Shown here: piece by piece, positions 41,720-50,036 of the stretch | Position numbering within the stretch: position 1 is the first letter of the stretch | How the letters are laid out: every line of letters begins with the position of its first letter | NCBI GenBank assembly: GCA_903822185.1 | Contig: CAIJOA010000039.1 | Span: 1-64,000, forward strand | Direction: 5' to 3' | DNA from: an uncultured Rhodospirillales bacterium | GTDB taxonomy: Bacteria > Pseudomonadota > Alphaproteobacteria > ATCC43930 > CGMCC-115725 | DNA: 64,000 bases | Translations under genes and position numbers: made by a program | Notes under the pieces: generated by a model | The model's database searches: none | Seen by the model: only the letters and a program-made list of their open reading frames with translations | What the model was told of the DNA's origin: nothing

Positions 41720-42685
41720 TCAGTCGCCGACGGGGGTCAGCCCGGCGATCAGCAATTTCTCGACCGGCACTTTGCTATCGGTATCGCCGACGGCGGTCAT
41801 TTCCGTCATCAGTGTTTCCATGCTCTTGCGCGACACCTTGCCGTCGTTCGGGAAGAAGCCGATCTTGCGGAGATAATCGTAACTCTTGGCGATATCGTCG
41901 CGTTTCGCGTTCTGCATTTCGGCAAAAAGAATGTCGATCGCTGCTTCGCGATTGGCGTCTGTGTTGAACCAGGCGATGCTCTTGTCTAGCGCGGCCATGA
42001 ACTTCACTAACGTAGCGTGATGCGCCTTCGCATAGGCCAGCGACACGTCCGTCGCGCTGAAGGGCAAATCCTTCGCGTATTCCATCATGTAGCCGATATT
42101 GTTGAAGCCGGAGGCTTCGGCCAGGAAATTGACCGGCGGCGACAGCATGGTCGCTTGGGCTGTACCCGAATTAATCGCGGCGAAACGGCCCGCCGTGTTG
42201 CCGACGAAAGTCATATCGATGTCGGAATCTTTCAAGCCCGCCGCCTTCAGCACGCGTTCGAGAAACACACGGTTGATATCGACCTGGCCGCCGATGACGA
42301 CAGTATGGCCTTTGAGGTCCTGGATCTTCGCAATCGGCGGCTTCGCCACCAATTCGTACGGCGGCACCGCGCCCGAGACGCGGATGATCGCGACCGGTGC
42401 GCCGTGCGCCACGGCATGCACCGGCTCGACGATGCCGATATCGACAATGTCGAGCGAGCCGGCGGTCAGTTGCTGCACCAGCCCCGACGGTGTCGGCACA
42501 TAAACCACATCCAGCTTGATGCCGGCATCGGCAAAGAAACCTTTGCTGATCCCGGCGTAAAATTCCCATTCGACGGAATTGGCCGAGCCAACCAAACCAA
42601 TTTGGATCGTTTCGACAGCGCGCGCGGCCGAGGCGTGAACGAAAGCACAGCACAAGGCCGCACCGATAAGATGCCCTAAGCGCAT
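41720..42685 (-). CDS. ABC transporter substrate-binding protein (NitT/TauT type)
   Basis: A 321-residue periplasmic protein with signal peptide MRLGHLIGAALCCAFVHASAARA. Binding-protein fold: EWEFYAGISKGFFADAGIKLDVV, LTAGSLDIVDIGIVEPVHAV, IQDLKGHTVVIGG. No cognate permease or ATPase is adjacent. It precedes no gene on its strand and lies 36 nt downstream of the cupin gene, likely in one unit with it and the HpcH-type aldolase. Confidence 0.9.
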   Translation of the reverse strand: MRLGHLIGAALCCAFVHASAARAVETIQIGLVGSANSVEWEFYAGISKGFFADAGIKLDVVYVPTPSGLVQQLTAGSLDIVDIGIVEPVHAVAHGAPVAIIRVSGAVPPYELVAKPPIAKIQDLKGHTVVIGGQVDINRVFLERVLKAAGLKDSDIDMTFVGNTAGRFAAINSGTAQATMLSPPVNFLAEASGFNNIGYMMEYAKDLPFSATDVSLAYAKAHHATLVKFMAALDKSIAWFNTDANREAAIDILFAEMQNAKRDDIAKSYDYLRKIGFFPNDGKVSRKSMETLMTEMTAVGDTDSKVPVEKLLIAGLTPVGD

Positions 42686-42721
42686 TCTTTCCTCCCTCGC
42701 GGCCGCAACAGCGGCCGTTGG

Positions 42722-43621
42722 TTACTCGGCCGCTTCTGCGGTCTCGATATCGTCCGACGCGGCAGCGCCGTTGAGCTTGCCTAGCGTCATGCCGGAAAGA
42801 TCGGGCAGACCGAACAGCAAAAGTTGTGTCTCGGTCTTTGCCGTGAACAGCGCGCGTTCGCCCTTCTTGAGATAGGTCGTTGTCAGCGAACGATAGGCTT
42901 CATCGGAAACCGTGCCCTCGCCGGAGATGGTCAGATAGAGCCCTCGTCCCTTCGCATAATAAGAAGCACCCGGCGCCAACCGCAGCACGCGGGATTCGCT
43001 GCGCCGTTCGGTAAAGACGCCGAGGAGTTTTTCCTCGACGCCGGCCGAAGCTTCGGTCGCCGTCCAAGCATAGTTCATCGGGTCCATCAGAATCGGCGCG
43101 GGATAGCGGCCTTTGGGATAAAGCATCGGCCGTTGATTGATATGTTCCCATATCGCTTGGAAGCCATCGAGATTCTTTTTGCCCGGCAGGCCTTCCTTGC
43201 GGCGAAAGACGCCGTCGTCGAAGGTGCCGGTTTCTTCCAGCGCATCCATCGCCGCCTTTACTTCGTTGCGCGAGGGATAACCGCTGCCGCTTGCCCCGCC
43301 GCATTGCAGGACGACGGTCAGGGATTCGCTGTGCTGGGTCTGAGGTCCGTAATGGACGCCCTCCGGGAAGTAACCGACCATCCCGGCGCTGAGTTTGCCG
43401 TCGCGGCCGAAGCTGAGTTCGCCGTCTATGCAATAACGGATCTGTTCGAAATTATGACGGTGTCGCGGCGAGTAGAAATCGGCGGACGACCGGCCCATGC
43501 CGAGCCGGAAATTATCGACGCTGCCTTCCTCGCCTTCCATCAGATTGCGGAAGTGAAACACGCCGCCGCGATATTCGAGGCCGCGTTTCCATTCGAGCGT
43601 GTCGCCATAGGTGATCTTCAT
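42722..43621 (-). CDS. Cupin protein of unknown substrate
   Basis: A 299-residue double cupin. First cupin motif: SPRHRHNFEQIRYCIDGELSF and GMVGYFPEGVHYGPQ, giving a likely 3-His metal site; the second half (RVLRLAPGASYYAKGRGLYLTISG) lacks obvious histidine ligands. Related proteins occur in aromatic-degradation clusters; a ring-cleaving or isomerase role is possible but not shown. Lies 80 nt after the aldolase gene, across a 12-bp inverted repeat. Confidence 0.78.
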   Translation of the reverse strand: MKITYGDTLEWKRGLEYRGGVFHFRNLMEGEEGSVDNFRLGMGRSSADFYSPRHRHNFEQIRYCIDGELSFGRDGKLSAGMVGYFPEGVHYGPQTQHSESLTVVLQCGGASGSGYPSRNEVKAAMDALEETGTFDDGVFRRKEGLPGKKNLDGFQAIWEHINQRPMLYPKGRYPAPILMDPMNYAWTATEASAGVEEKLLGVFTERRSESRVLRLAPGASYYAKGRGLYLTISGEGTVSDEAYRSLTTTYLKKGERALFTAKTETQLLLFGLPDLSGMTLGKLNGAAASDDIETAEAAE

Positions 43622-43650
43622 GACTTCCTTCTGCTCGTCGCGTTTAGGTC

Positions 43651-43690
43651 ACCACGGAGACGCGGGATTTTCCCCTGTCGTCTCCGTGGT
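43651..43690. repeat. Perfect 12-bp inverted repeat between aldolase and cupin genes
   Basis: Arms ACCACGGAGACG (43651-43662) and CGTCTCCGTGGT (43679-43690) around a 16-nt loop. It sits inside a probable operon. No T-run follows, so it is more likely a dispersed palindrome or mRNA processing/stability hairpin than a terminator. Confidence 0.5.
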
Positions 43691-43701
43691 GTCGAAATGT
43701 C

Positions 43702-44562
43702 TTAGCGTTTGGCCAGTTCGCGGCCCTTGTCGAGCGCGCCGAATGTACGCACCGGCGCGGTCATCAGATAGCTGAAGCCTTCGCTGAGCACGCGCTCGAC
43801 ATTCTTGCCATCGACATGCGGATGGCCGACCGGGACTTTGTACTTTCGGCAGGTCGCGACGACGCGAGCGATATGTTCCAGCACGACCGGATGTTCGTAC
43901 TGGCGCGGATAGCCGAGTTCCTGGCTGAGATCGCCTTCGCCGACGAGAACGAAGCCGATGCCCGGCACGTTCTTGAGCATGTCGTCGAGATTGTTCACGG
44001 CCTCGACACCTTCGATCATCAGACCGACGAGAATTTCGCCGTTCGGATCGAGCGGCCAGACGTCAGCCTTCTTGTAATATTCCTGGTTGTTGAGGCCCCA
44101 GAAGCGAGCGGCCTGGGTCGGCGAATCACCACGGATGCCGGCGGGCTCGTAACGCGCGGCCGACTTCAGGCGCGGATAGCGGCAGGCGGCGACGGCGTTG
44201 TAGGCCTGCTCGACTGTATCGACATGCGGCCAGATGATGCCGAAGGCGCCGAGATCGAGCGCTTGTTTGGCGAGCCACTGGTTCTTTTCATTGCCGTTCG
44301 CCGGAATACGCACAAGCGGCGTAACGTTCGGGGCGATCGAGCCCTTCTCGACGATCTGGCGGCGATTGAGCATGTATTGGAGACCGTCGCGCAGGGCGCG
44401 GATGTCCCAAATGTTGTGCTCCATCTCGAAGATGATGCTGTCATATTTGCTGCCGGCCATGGCCAGCACGACGTCGATGTCCGGCGTGGCGAACGAACCG
44501 AAGCAGGGCTTACCCTCCTCGAAGCAGCGGATCATGCCGTTGAGACGCGGAATATCGACCAT
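43702..44562 (-). CDS. HpcH/HpaI-family aldolase
   Basis: A 286-residue class II (metal) pyruvate-type aldolase. Metal ligands E in VGLMIEGVEAV and D in GEGDLSQELG; FEMEHNIWDIRALRDGL carries the usual early acidic residues. Members cleave 4-hydroxy-2-oxo acids to pyruvate plus an aldehyde or oxoacid. It is divergent from a LigJ-like hydratase, whose product 4-carboxy-4-hydroxy-2-oxoadipate is a 4-hydroxy-2-oxo acid, so this aldolase may take the step usually done by LigK (inference). Confidence 0.9.
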   Translation of the reverse strand: MVDIPRLNGMIRCFEEGKPCFGSFATPDIDVVLAMAGSKYDSIIFEMEHNIWDIRALRDGLQYMLNRRQIVEKGSIAPNVTPLVRIPANGNEKNQWLAKQALDLGAFGIIWPHVDTVEQAYNAVAACRYPRLKSAARYEPAGIRGDSPTQAARFWGLNNQEYYKKADVWPLDPNGEILVGLMIEGVEAVNNLDDMLKNVPGIGFVLVGEGDLSQELGYPRQYEHPVVLEHIARVVATCRKYKVPVGHPHVDGKNVERVLSEGFSYLMTAPVRTFGALDKGRELAKR

Positions 44563-44636
44563 GGTTTGTCCCTCCCAAAACTGAAATCTGCGGCCATGTT
44601 AGCAGACCGCCGCACCCACTGAAAGTTGCACACCGC

Positions 44637-44708
44637 TGCCCACATACATCGCACGATGTGGGCACAAACCGCCGTTTGTTTGACAAGGTGGAGAGCCGTC
44701 AATAGCAT
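44637..44708 (+). promoter_or_regulatory. Divergent control region with operator and sigma-70 promoter for the ligJ-like gene
   Basis: An inverted repeat with arms TGCCCACAT (44637-44645) and ATGTGGGCA (44656-44664) encloses a second palindrome CATCGCACGATG. Downstream on the plus strand TTGACA (44680-44685), 17-nt spacer, TAGCAT (44703-44708), then GGGAGG before the ATG. The operator lies just upstream of the -35, a position typical for an activator. Confidence 0.55.
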
Positions 44709-44744
44709 CGCGGCAACGATTTATCTGACCACGGGAGGGTCTTC

Positions 44745-45755
44745 ATGATCATTGACTGTCACGGCCATTACACCACGGCCCCCAAAGAACTACAGGCGTT
44801 CCGCGACGCGCAGATTGCCGGCAACGACAATCCCGGTCCGCTGAAGATCACCGACGATCAGATTCGCGAAACGATCGAAAACGGCCAGTTGAAGATGCAA
44901 AAGGATCGCGGCAGCGATCTCACCGTCTTCTCGCCGCGCGCGGCCGGTATGGGCCATCACATCGGCACGGCCAAGACCAGCGAAATCTGGACGACGAACT
45001 GCAACGACCTGATCCATCGCGTCGTGAAGTCGTTCCCCAAGAATTTCATCGGCGTCGCGCAGCTGCCGCAGACGCCCGGTGTCGCTCCCGCGAACTGCAT
45101 TCCCGAGCTGGAACGTTGCGTCAACGAGCTGGGCTTCATCGGCTGCAACCTCAACCCGGATCCGTCCGGCGGCAAGTGGAACGACCCGCCGATGACCGAC
45201 AAGGCATGGTGGTATCCCTTCTACGAAAAGATGGTCGAGCTGGACGTCCCGGCGATGGTCCATGTCAGCATGTCGTGCAACCCGAACTTCCACACGACGG
45301 GCGCGCATTACATCAATGGCGATACGACCGCCTTCATGCAGTTCATCATGTCGGACATCTTCAAGGACTTCCCGACCCTGAAGTTCATCATTCCGCATGG
45401 CGGCGGCGCGGTTCCCTATCATTGGGGCCGTTATCGCGGCATCGCCCAGGATCAGAAGCGCCCGCCCTTCAGCGAATTGGTGCTGAAGAACGTGTTCTTC
45501 GACACCTGCGTCTATCATCAGCCGGGCATCGACCTGCTGACCAAAGTCGTTCCGGTCGATAACATCTTGTTCGGCTCGGAGATGATCGGCGCGGTGCGCG
45601 GCATCGATCCGGATACCGGCTTCAATTACGACGACACCAAGCGCTACATCGATGCGGCCAAGATTTCCGACGCGGACAAAAAGAAAATCTTCGAAGGCAA
45701 TACCAAGAAGGTCTTCCCCCGCTTCGATAAGTCCTACGCGAAGAACAACGCCTAA
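44745..45755 (+). CDS. ligJ: 4-oxalomesaconate hydratase-like amidohydrolase
   Basis: A 336-residue zinc amidohydrolase-superfamily enzyme. The start MIIDCHGHYTTAPKELQ, the block FIIPHGGGAVPYHWGRYRG and FGSEMIGAVRGIDPDTG agree with LigJ, the hydratase that adds water to 4-oxalomesaconate in the protocatechuate 4,5-cleavage and gallate pathways. Metal ligands: HGH near residue 5-7, H in MVHVSMS, H in PHGGG. Ring-cleaving LigAB/GalA enzymes are not in the window. Divergent from the HpcH-type aldolase. Confidence 0.82.
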   Translation: MIIDCHGHYTTAPKELQAFRDAQIAGNDNPGPLKITDDQIRETIENGQLKMQKDRGSDLTVFSPRAAGMGHHIGTAKTSEIWTTNCNDLIHRVVKSFPKNFIGVAQLPQTPGVAPANCIPELERCVNELGFIGCNLNPDPSGGKWNDPPMTDKAWWYPFYEKMVELDVPAMVHVSMSCNPNFHTTGAHYINGDTTAFMQFIMSDIFKDFPTLKFIIPHGGGAVPYHWGRYRGIAQDQKRPPFSELVLKNVFFDTCVYHQPGIDLLTKVVPVDNILFGSEMIGAVRGIDPDTGFNYDDTKRYIDAAKISDADKKKIFEGNTKKVFPRFDKSYAKNNA

Positions 45756-45797
45756 TCGACGAGCGCCGAGTTTAATCTCGAACGATCGCCTCGCCCT

Positions 45798-45819
45798 CCC
45801 TCTCCCCTCGGGGAGAGGG
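45798..45819. repeat. GC-rich palindrome between convergent genes
   Basis: Arms CCCTCTCCC and GGGAGAGGG with CTCG loop, followed by TTGGGGTGAGGGGG. This is a widespread dispersed repeat type in GC-rich genomes. Lying between converging ligJ-like and decarboxylase-like genes, it may also limit read-through; no T-run. Confidence 0.6.
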
Positions 45820-45870
45820 TTGGGGTGAGGGGGAAACATCGTGCTGTTGCCCCCATCACCCGTCGCTAAA

Positions 45871-46761
45871 TCAGGGCTTCAGATTCCGTGTCGTGTCGTC
45901 GAACAATTCCTCGACGGTGAAACGCCGCGGAATGAGTTTCTGGCGGAACGAATAATCGATAATCAGTTCGAGTGACTCACGGCAGGCATCGAAGCCGAAG
46001 CGGATCGCCTCTGCCTGTTCAGTGCCTGGCGTTAGTCCCTTCTTCGCCGCTTCGACGGCCATGCGGAAGACTTCCTTCACGACGTCGGGCCGGCTTTCCG
46101 AAATCGATTTACGCACGACCATCATATGATTGATCGGCGTGCCGCCATGATTCGCCGCCCAGGCGCGGTTGACCGCGTCGGCATCGGGAACGAGTGTCTT
46201 CAGGCGCGGATCGGGCAGGCTGTCACCGACGATGGCAGCCTCGAATTCGCCGGCCAACAAGGCATCGGCGAGATTTTTGCCGTCAGGTCCGCGTTCAATG
46301 AAAGATGGGTCCTGGTATTCGGCGAGATGCGGGTCTTCGGTCGTCACCCATGTCACCTTGTCGAGATCGACGCCGTAATCGTCGGCGAAGATGCCACGCA
46401 CCCAGGCGCCGGTTGTCTGGGTATAGGCGCGCACGCCGACGCGCTTGCCTTCGATATCGCGCGGCCCGATCAACCCGCGCTCGGAATTATAAGCCATGGT
46501 CTGAAGCTGACCGCGTGAGACGACTACCGCCGGCATCAACACGTAAGGCTTATTATAGGCCTTGGCCTGCAGATAGGTGACGATCGCGAGTTCGCTGACA
46601 TCGAAGCGTGCCTCGCGCACCACCGGTTTGAACATGGTGTTCGCGACCTGCACCTCGACGAAATCCGGCTGAACCAACGGCGAAGTCACCTCGCCCTTCT
46701 TCAGCGGCAGAGTGTTCGCGTAGTTGCCCGTCATCCAGGTCAGCTTCATCGGATCGGCCAT
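45871..46761 (-). CDS. 4,5-dihydroxyphthalate decarboxylase-like protein, second copy
   Basis: A 296-residue distant paralogue of the protein at 35096-36073, also without signal peptide (MADPMKLTWMTGNYANTLPL). Shared blocks: RDIEGKRVGVRAYTQTTGAW, FADDYGVDLDKVTWVTTEDP, INHMMVVRKSISESRPDVV. It lacks about 30 residues compared with the other copy. Probably cytosolic; decarboxylase or related enzyme more likely than transport protein. Monocistronic, divergent from the PEP-CTERM gene. Confidence 0.75.
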   Translation of the reverse strand: MADPMKLTWMTGNYANTLPLKKGEVTSPLVQPDFVEVQVANTMFKPVVREARFDVSELAIVTYLQAKAYNKPYVLMPAVVVSRGQLQTMAYNSERGLIGPRDIEGKRVGVRAYTQTTGAWVRGIFADDYGVDLDKVTWVTTEDPHLAEYQDPSFIERGPDGKNLADALLAGEFEAAIVGDSLPDPRLKTLVPDADAVNRAWAANHGGTPINHMMVVRKSISESRPDVVKEVFRMAVEAAKKGLTPGTEQAEAIRFGFDACRESLELIIDYSFRQKLIPRRFTVEELFDDTTRNLKP

Positions 46762-46926
46762 CGTGTCTTCTCCCTTATGTCCGCGGGCGCTGGATCGAAC
46801 AAAGCGCGGCTAGACCAACATTCAATTCGTCTTACCGCGACGATACCAAACCCGAAACGACTTCGCACGTCGGCCCGCCTTACAACCCTGTCCGGTTTCT
46901 TTCCAAAACCCTAGGGATTGCGCCAA
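46762..46926. other. Upstream part of a 373-nt gene-free region
   Basis: The gap 46762-47134 has no gene that I can support. This first part holds the ribosome site of the minus-strand decarboxylase-like gene and GC-normal sequence where upstream activator sites for the following sigma-54 promoter would be expected; no clear palindrome was found. The remainder contains the promoter and the AT-rich leader listed separately. Confidence 0.5.
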
Positions 46927-46942
46927 TGGCACAACGCTTGCT
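46927..46942 (+). promoter_or_regulatory. Consensus sigma-54 (-24/-12) promoter of the PEP-CTERM gene
   Basis: TGGCACAACGCTTGCT agrees at every defined position with TGGCACRNNNNTTGCW. It is on the coding strand, about 190 nt upstream of the PEP-CTERM gene ATG. Sigma-54 sites upstream of PEP-CTERM genes, driven by the PrsK/PrsR two-component system, are established for exosortase-containing bacteria. Confidence 0.78.
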
Positions 46943-46954
46943 GTGTTTCAATAT

Positions 46955-47060
46955 TCGTTTGATGATTTACGCGTATTTATCATTAAAACATAGATTTATA
47001 TTTAAATAATACTAATTTATACTTCAATTTTCCTAAAATTTTATTTGAAAACATTTTGTA
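46955..47060 (+). other. Very AT-rich leader between sigma-54 promoter and PEP-CTERM gene
   Basis: This stretch is dominated by A and T (roughly four of five bases) in a genome that is otherwise strongly GC-rich. If transcription starts near 46953 it is an untranslated leader of about 180 nt. It includes a poor sigma-70-like TTGAAA/GGATAC pair (from 47045). Possible roles: xenogeneic-silencer binding, translation control, or easy opening. Confidence 0.55.
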
Positions 47061-47134
47061 TTTCGATTGGATACGTTTAGAACTCCTTTCACCGGCCCAC
47101 TGCTTCAGAGCCCGCCGAGAATGGAGAAAATTCG

Positions 47135-47992
47135 ATGTCCGCTTTGTTTGCCGCCGCCTCGCCCCGCCGTTCGCTCGCCAACGCCTGGATCGGCCGCCTG
47201 GCCATCGGCGTCGCCCTCGCCAGTTCCTGGACCGCGCTCGCCAGCGCCACGCCGGTCACCTACACGAACGACACGCTTGCAGTTCCCTACAGCAACGGCT
47301 CGCCGACAGGCGCCGCGCCGACGACGCCGATCGGTTCCGAATTCAGCACGCCGCAAGTGACGATCAATCAGTCGGGAAATTCGCTCGACATGCAGTTCAC
47401 CACCACCTTCCCCGGCCCCAGCGGCGTGACGGTCGGTTCGGCCACCGCCTATGCCGCCGACATCTTCTTCGCGACAGGCGCACAAGCCAGCGCCAATCCG
47501 ATCGCGCCGACCGCTTATAACTTCGCCATCGCTTTGGGCGATCAATCGGCCAATGGCGGTCTTTCCGCCGGCTTCTATTCGGTGAACAGCGTCAAGACTT
47601 CGCAAGATGTTTGGAGCAGCCGCGCCGGCTTCACCTACGGCGGTCAATATGTTCTGGCATCAAACACCGCAGACGCTCAACTCGCGCCGACCGTCCTGAC
47701 CTCGGGTAGCCTTCTCTCGGGCTGGACGGTCACGCAAAGCTGGAGTGGTGGTGTTTTGGACGTCACACTGACCGCACTCGACGCTGCAACTTTCGCTCTG
47801 CTGCTCGGCAATGACGATTTGTTCTGGGGAACCGCCGATTGCGATAACGGCCCGATCTTCGAGCAGATCAATGTTGCTTCGAACAATGTTCCCGAACCCG
47901 GCACCCTCGCGCTCTTCGGTACCGGACTCCTTGGCTTCGCCTTCCTGCGACGCCGCAACAACGGCAACGCTATCTTTGCTGCCGCCGCCTAG
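47135..47992 (+). CDS. PEP-CTERM sorting-signal exported protein
   Basis: 285 residues: signal peptide (basic start, IGRLAIGVALASSWTALASA, cut near residue 36), a threonine/serine/asparagine-rich body without recognisable enzyme motifs, and a C-terminal sorting signal NVPEPGTLALFGTG, hydrophobic stretch, then FLRRRNN. Exosortase recognises this tail; cargo proteins go to the cell surface or to exopolysaccharide-rich matrix. The tail extends ten residues beyond the arginines (NGNAIFAAAA), longer than usual. GGAG lies 8 nt before ATG. No exosortase gene in the window. Confidence 0.88.
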   Translation: MSALFAAASPRRSLANAWIGRLAIGVALASSWTALASATPVTYTNDTLAVPYSNGSPTGAAPTTPIGSEFSTPQVTINQSGNSLDMQFTTTFPGPSGVTVGSATAYAADIFFATGAQASANPIAPTAYNFAIALGDQSANGGLSAGFYSVNSVKTSQDVWSSRAGFTYGGQYVLASNTADAQLAPTVLTSGSLLSGWTVTQSWSGGVLDVTLTALDAATFALLLGNDDLFWGTADCDNGPIFEQINVASNNVPEPGTLALFGTGLLGFAFLRRRNNGNAIFAAAA

Positions 47993-48055
47993 GTTCTTTC
48001 GTCTCGTCTCTACTCTTACGACCCGTACATTGAGTTAGTATCCAAGTAACCTAGC

Positions 48056-48090
48056 GCCTCGCTGTCTTCCAACAGCGAGGCGTCTTTTCT
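48056..48090 (+). terminator. Rho-independent terminator after the PEP-CTERM gene
   Basis: Arms GCCTCGCTGT (48056-48065) and ACAGCGAGGC (48072-48081), loop CTTCCA, followed by GTCTTTTCT. Ten perfect pairs and a T-run on the plus strand; 63 nt after the stop codon. Confidence 0.88.
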
Positions 48091-49032
48091 TCACGGATAG
48101 ATGAGGCTCTTCGGATCGGGATTGTATTTGATCAATCCCTGCTCGCGCGAGACATCGATCCAGAACTTCAAAGCTTCCGGCTTCATCGGCGTTTCGAAAT
48201 TCTTCGGCAGTGCCAGCGTCGCGGCCACCGCCGGCGGCAGTTTCGTGTATTTGGCGAGGCTCGCCCGCACCGACTGATCGTTGGCCGGATCTTTGATATA
48301 AACGATAGCGTCGTCGAGCGCGGCCTGCAGCGCCTTGATCGCATCGAGATTCTTAGTCGCCCAAGCCCGCGTCGCGACGAAATTCACCGGGCTGGTACCG
48401 GCCGGAATGATCGCCGCGTAATTCCCGATATCGACGCCGATATTATCGTTGCAGATGCGGCTGTAGAACGGGTCTGTCGCGGCGGCGGCATCGACGAGAT
48501 GACTGCGCAGCGCCTCGGCCATTTGCGGAAAGCCGATCTCGACCCAATTGACCTTGTGGTAATCGAGCCCATTGGTCTGAACCCATTTGCGAGTCAGCAC
48601 GTCGATGATGCCGCCGATGCCGGGCACGCCGACACGCTTTCCTTCGAGATCCTTGGCACTTTTGATCCCGCTATCGGCCGGCGTAAGAACGCCGCTGCCG
48701 GACGAAACCGGATAGACCTCGGCATCCGCCACCGCGACCAGATCGAGTCCTTGCTCGTTCGCTTGCAGCAAGACTGTCGGCGTCGGCCCGCCGAGCTGAG
48801 CCGTATCCGCGACCAACGCCGCTGAGATCAAAGAGCCATTGGTCGTCAGCGTCATCTCGATGTCGAGGCCATGCTTTTCCAGCATGCCCTGATCCTTCGC
48901 GACATAGAGTCCGACGAACTGGCCGACCGCCGTGTACATGAAGGTAATTTTCTGCGGCGCAGCCTCGGCCGGCACCGTCGCCAGCCCTGCGAGCGTGATC
49001 GCGACGAGCGACGTTTTCGTGAGGAAGCTCAT
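48091..49032 (-). CDS. ABC transporter substrate-binding protein (NitT/TauT type)
   Basis: A 313-residue periplasmic protein with signal peptide (TSLVAITLAGLATVPAEA). Fold landmarks: MYTAVGQFVGLYVAKDQGMLEKHG, TPTVLLQANEQGLDLVAVAD and SAKDLEGKRVGVPGIGGIIDVL. Closest in layout to the binding protein at 60331-61251 (both have KDLEG/KKIGVPG plus FPQM in the hinge). Stands alone without permease or ATPase. Confidence 0.9.
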   Translation of the reverse strand: MSFLTKTSLVAITLAGLATVPAEAAPQKITFMYTAVGQFVGLYVAKDQGMLEKHGLDIEMTLTTNGSLISAALVADTAQLGGPTPTVLLQANEQGLDLVAVADAEVYPVSSGSGVLTPADSGIKSAKDLEGKRVGVPGIGGIIDVLTRKWVQTNGLDYHKVNWVEIGFPQMAEALRSHLVDAAAATDPFYSRICNDNIGVDIGNYAAIIPAGTSPVNFVATRAWATKNLDAIKALQAALDDAIVYIKDPANDQSVRASLAKYTKLPPAVAATLALPKNFETPMKPEALKFWIDVSREQGLIKYNPDPKSLIYP

Positions 49033-49167
49033 TTCCTACCCCTGTCTTCTTTTTCCCGCCGCAATCGGCGTTCAGCATAATAGCAGGGAAGACCCGCAAT
49101 CAAAGAATGGGCCGGCTCCCCAAGCCAAGGGTTATAGTAAGACTAGAACTTTAGATGGGAGAACGTC

Positions 49168-50025
49168 ATGACCATAAAGACGATTCTAGCAGCGGCGAGC
49201 GGCGGCAGCGCCAATGACGGCGCCCTCGAACTCGCCAGCCGGTTTGCCAAACGCTTCGGCGCTCATATCGAAGCGTTTCACGCCAAGGCCGATCCGCGCG
49301 ACCTCTTCACCTATTCGACGGATAACTTCGGCGGCTCGCTGTCGGGCGATTTCGTCGATCGTTTCGTGAAAGATTCCGACGCCGTGGCCGCCAAGACCAA
49401 GGCCGGTGTCGAAGCGATCTTCGCCCGCCACCAGATTCCTGGGAGCGCCACGCCCTCTGACAGTGCATCCGCAAGCTGGCATGAAGAAACCGGCTATGCC
49501 CCTACGCTGGTATCGCGCCGCGCCCGGTTTTTCGATCTGGTTATTCTTGGACGATCCGAGCGCGTCATCGATCAGCCGCACACCGATGTCGTCGAACAGA
49601 CGCTGATCAATTCGGGCCGGCCTGTGCTGTTAGCGCCCGCGGCCGCACCCGCAGCGGTTGGCGAAACGGTCGCCATCGGCTGGAATGGATCGGCCGAAGC
49701 GACGCGTGCCTTGGCCGCCGCCTTACCGTTCATGTCCGGCGCGAAAAGCGTCTCGATCATCACCATCGGCGACAAGCATCAGGAAAGCGCCGCAGCCCTC
49801 GTCGAATATCTCGCCTGGCATGGCGCCAGCGCCAAGCATCGCCATGCCCCGACTGTCGATGGCTCTAGCCTCGGCCAGCAATTGCTGTCGGTCGCACGCG
49901 AAGAGAATGCGGATATACTGGTGATGGGCGGCTACGGCCATATGCCGTGGCGCGAATTCCTGTTCGGCGGCGCGACACGCGACATCGTCAGCGCCAGTCT
50001 CCTGCCGCTGCTGATCACGCACTAA
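49168..50025 (+). CDS. Universal stress protein with two UspA domains
   Basis: A 285-residue tandem Usp protein. The first half is degenerate; the second has VAIGWNGSAEATRALAAALPF and the ATP-loop pattern VMGGYGHMPWREFLFGGAT (G-x2-G-x9-G-T/S). Such tandem Usps act under energy or oxygen stress. It neighbours FixK/FixJ-type genes and polyphosphate kinase 2, fitting a low-oxygen/stress cluster. GGAG precedes ATG. Confidence 0.9.
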   Translation: MTIKTILAAASGGSANDGALELASRFAKRFGAHIEAFHAKADPRDLFTYSTDNFGGSLSGDFVDRFVKDSDAVAAKTKAGVEAIFARHQIPGSATPSDSASASWHEETGYAPTLVSRRARFFDLVILGRSERVIDQPHTDVVEQTLINSGRPVLLAPAAAPAAVGETVAIGWNGSAEATRALAAALPFMSGAKSVSIITIGDKHQESAAALVEYLAWHGASAKHRHAPTVDGSSLGQQLLSVAREENADILVMGGYGHMPWREFLFGGATRDIVSASLLPLLITH

Positions 50026-50036
50026 GAAAAGAAAGC

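Noticed and set aside
45798-45819. Rho-independent terminator after the ligJ-like gene
   Set aside because: Strong stem but no T-run on either strand; kept as a repeat instead.
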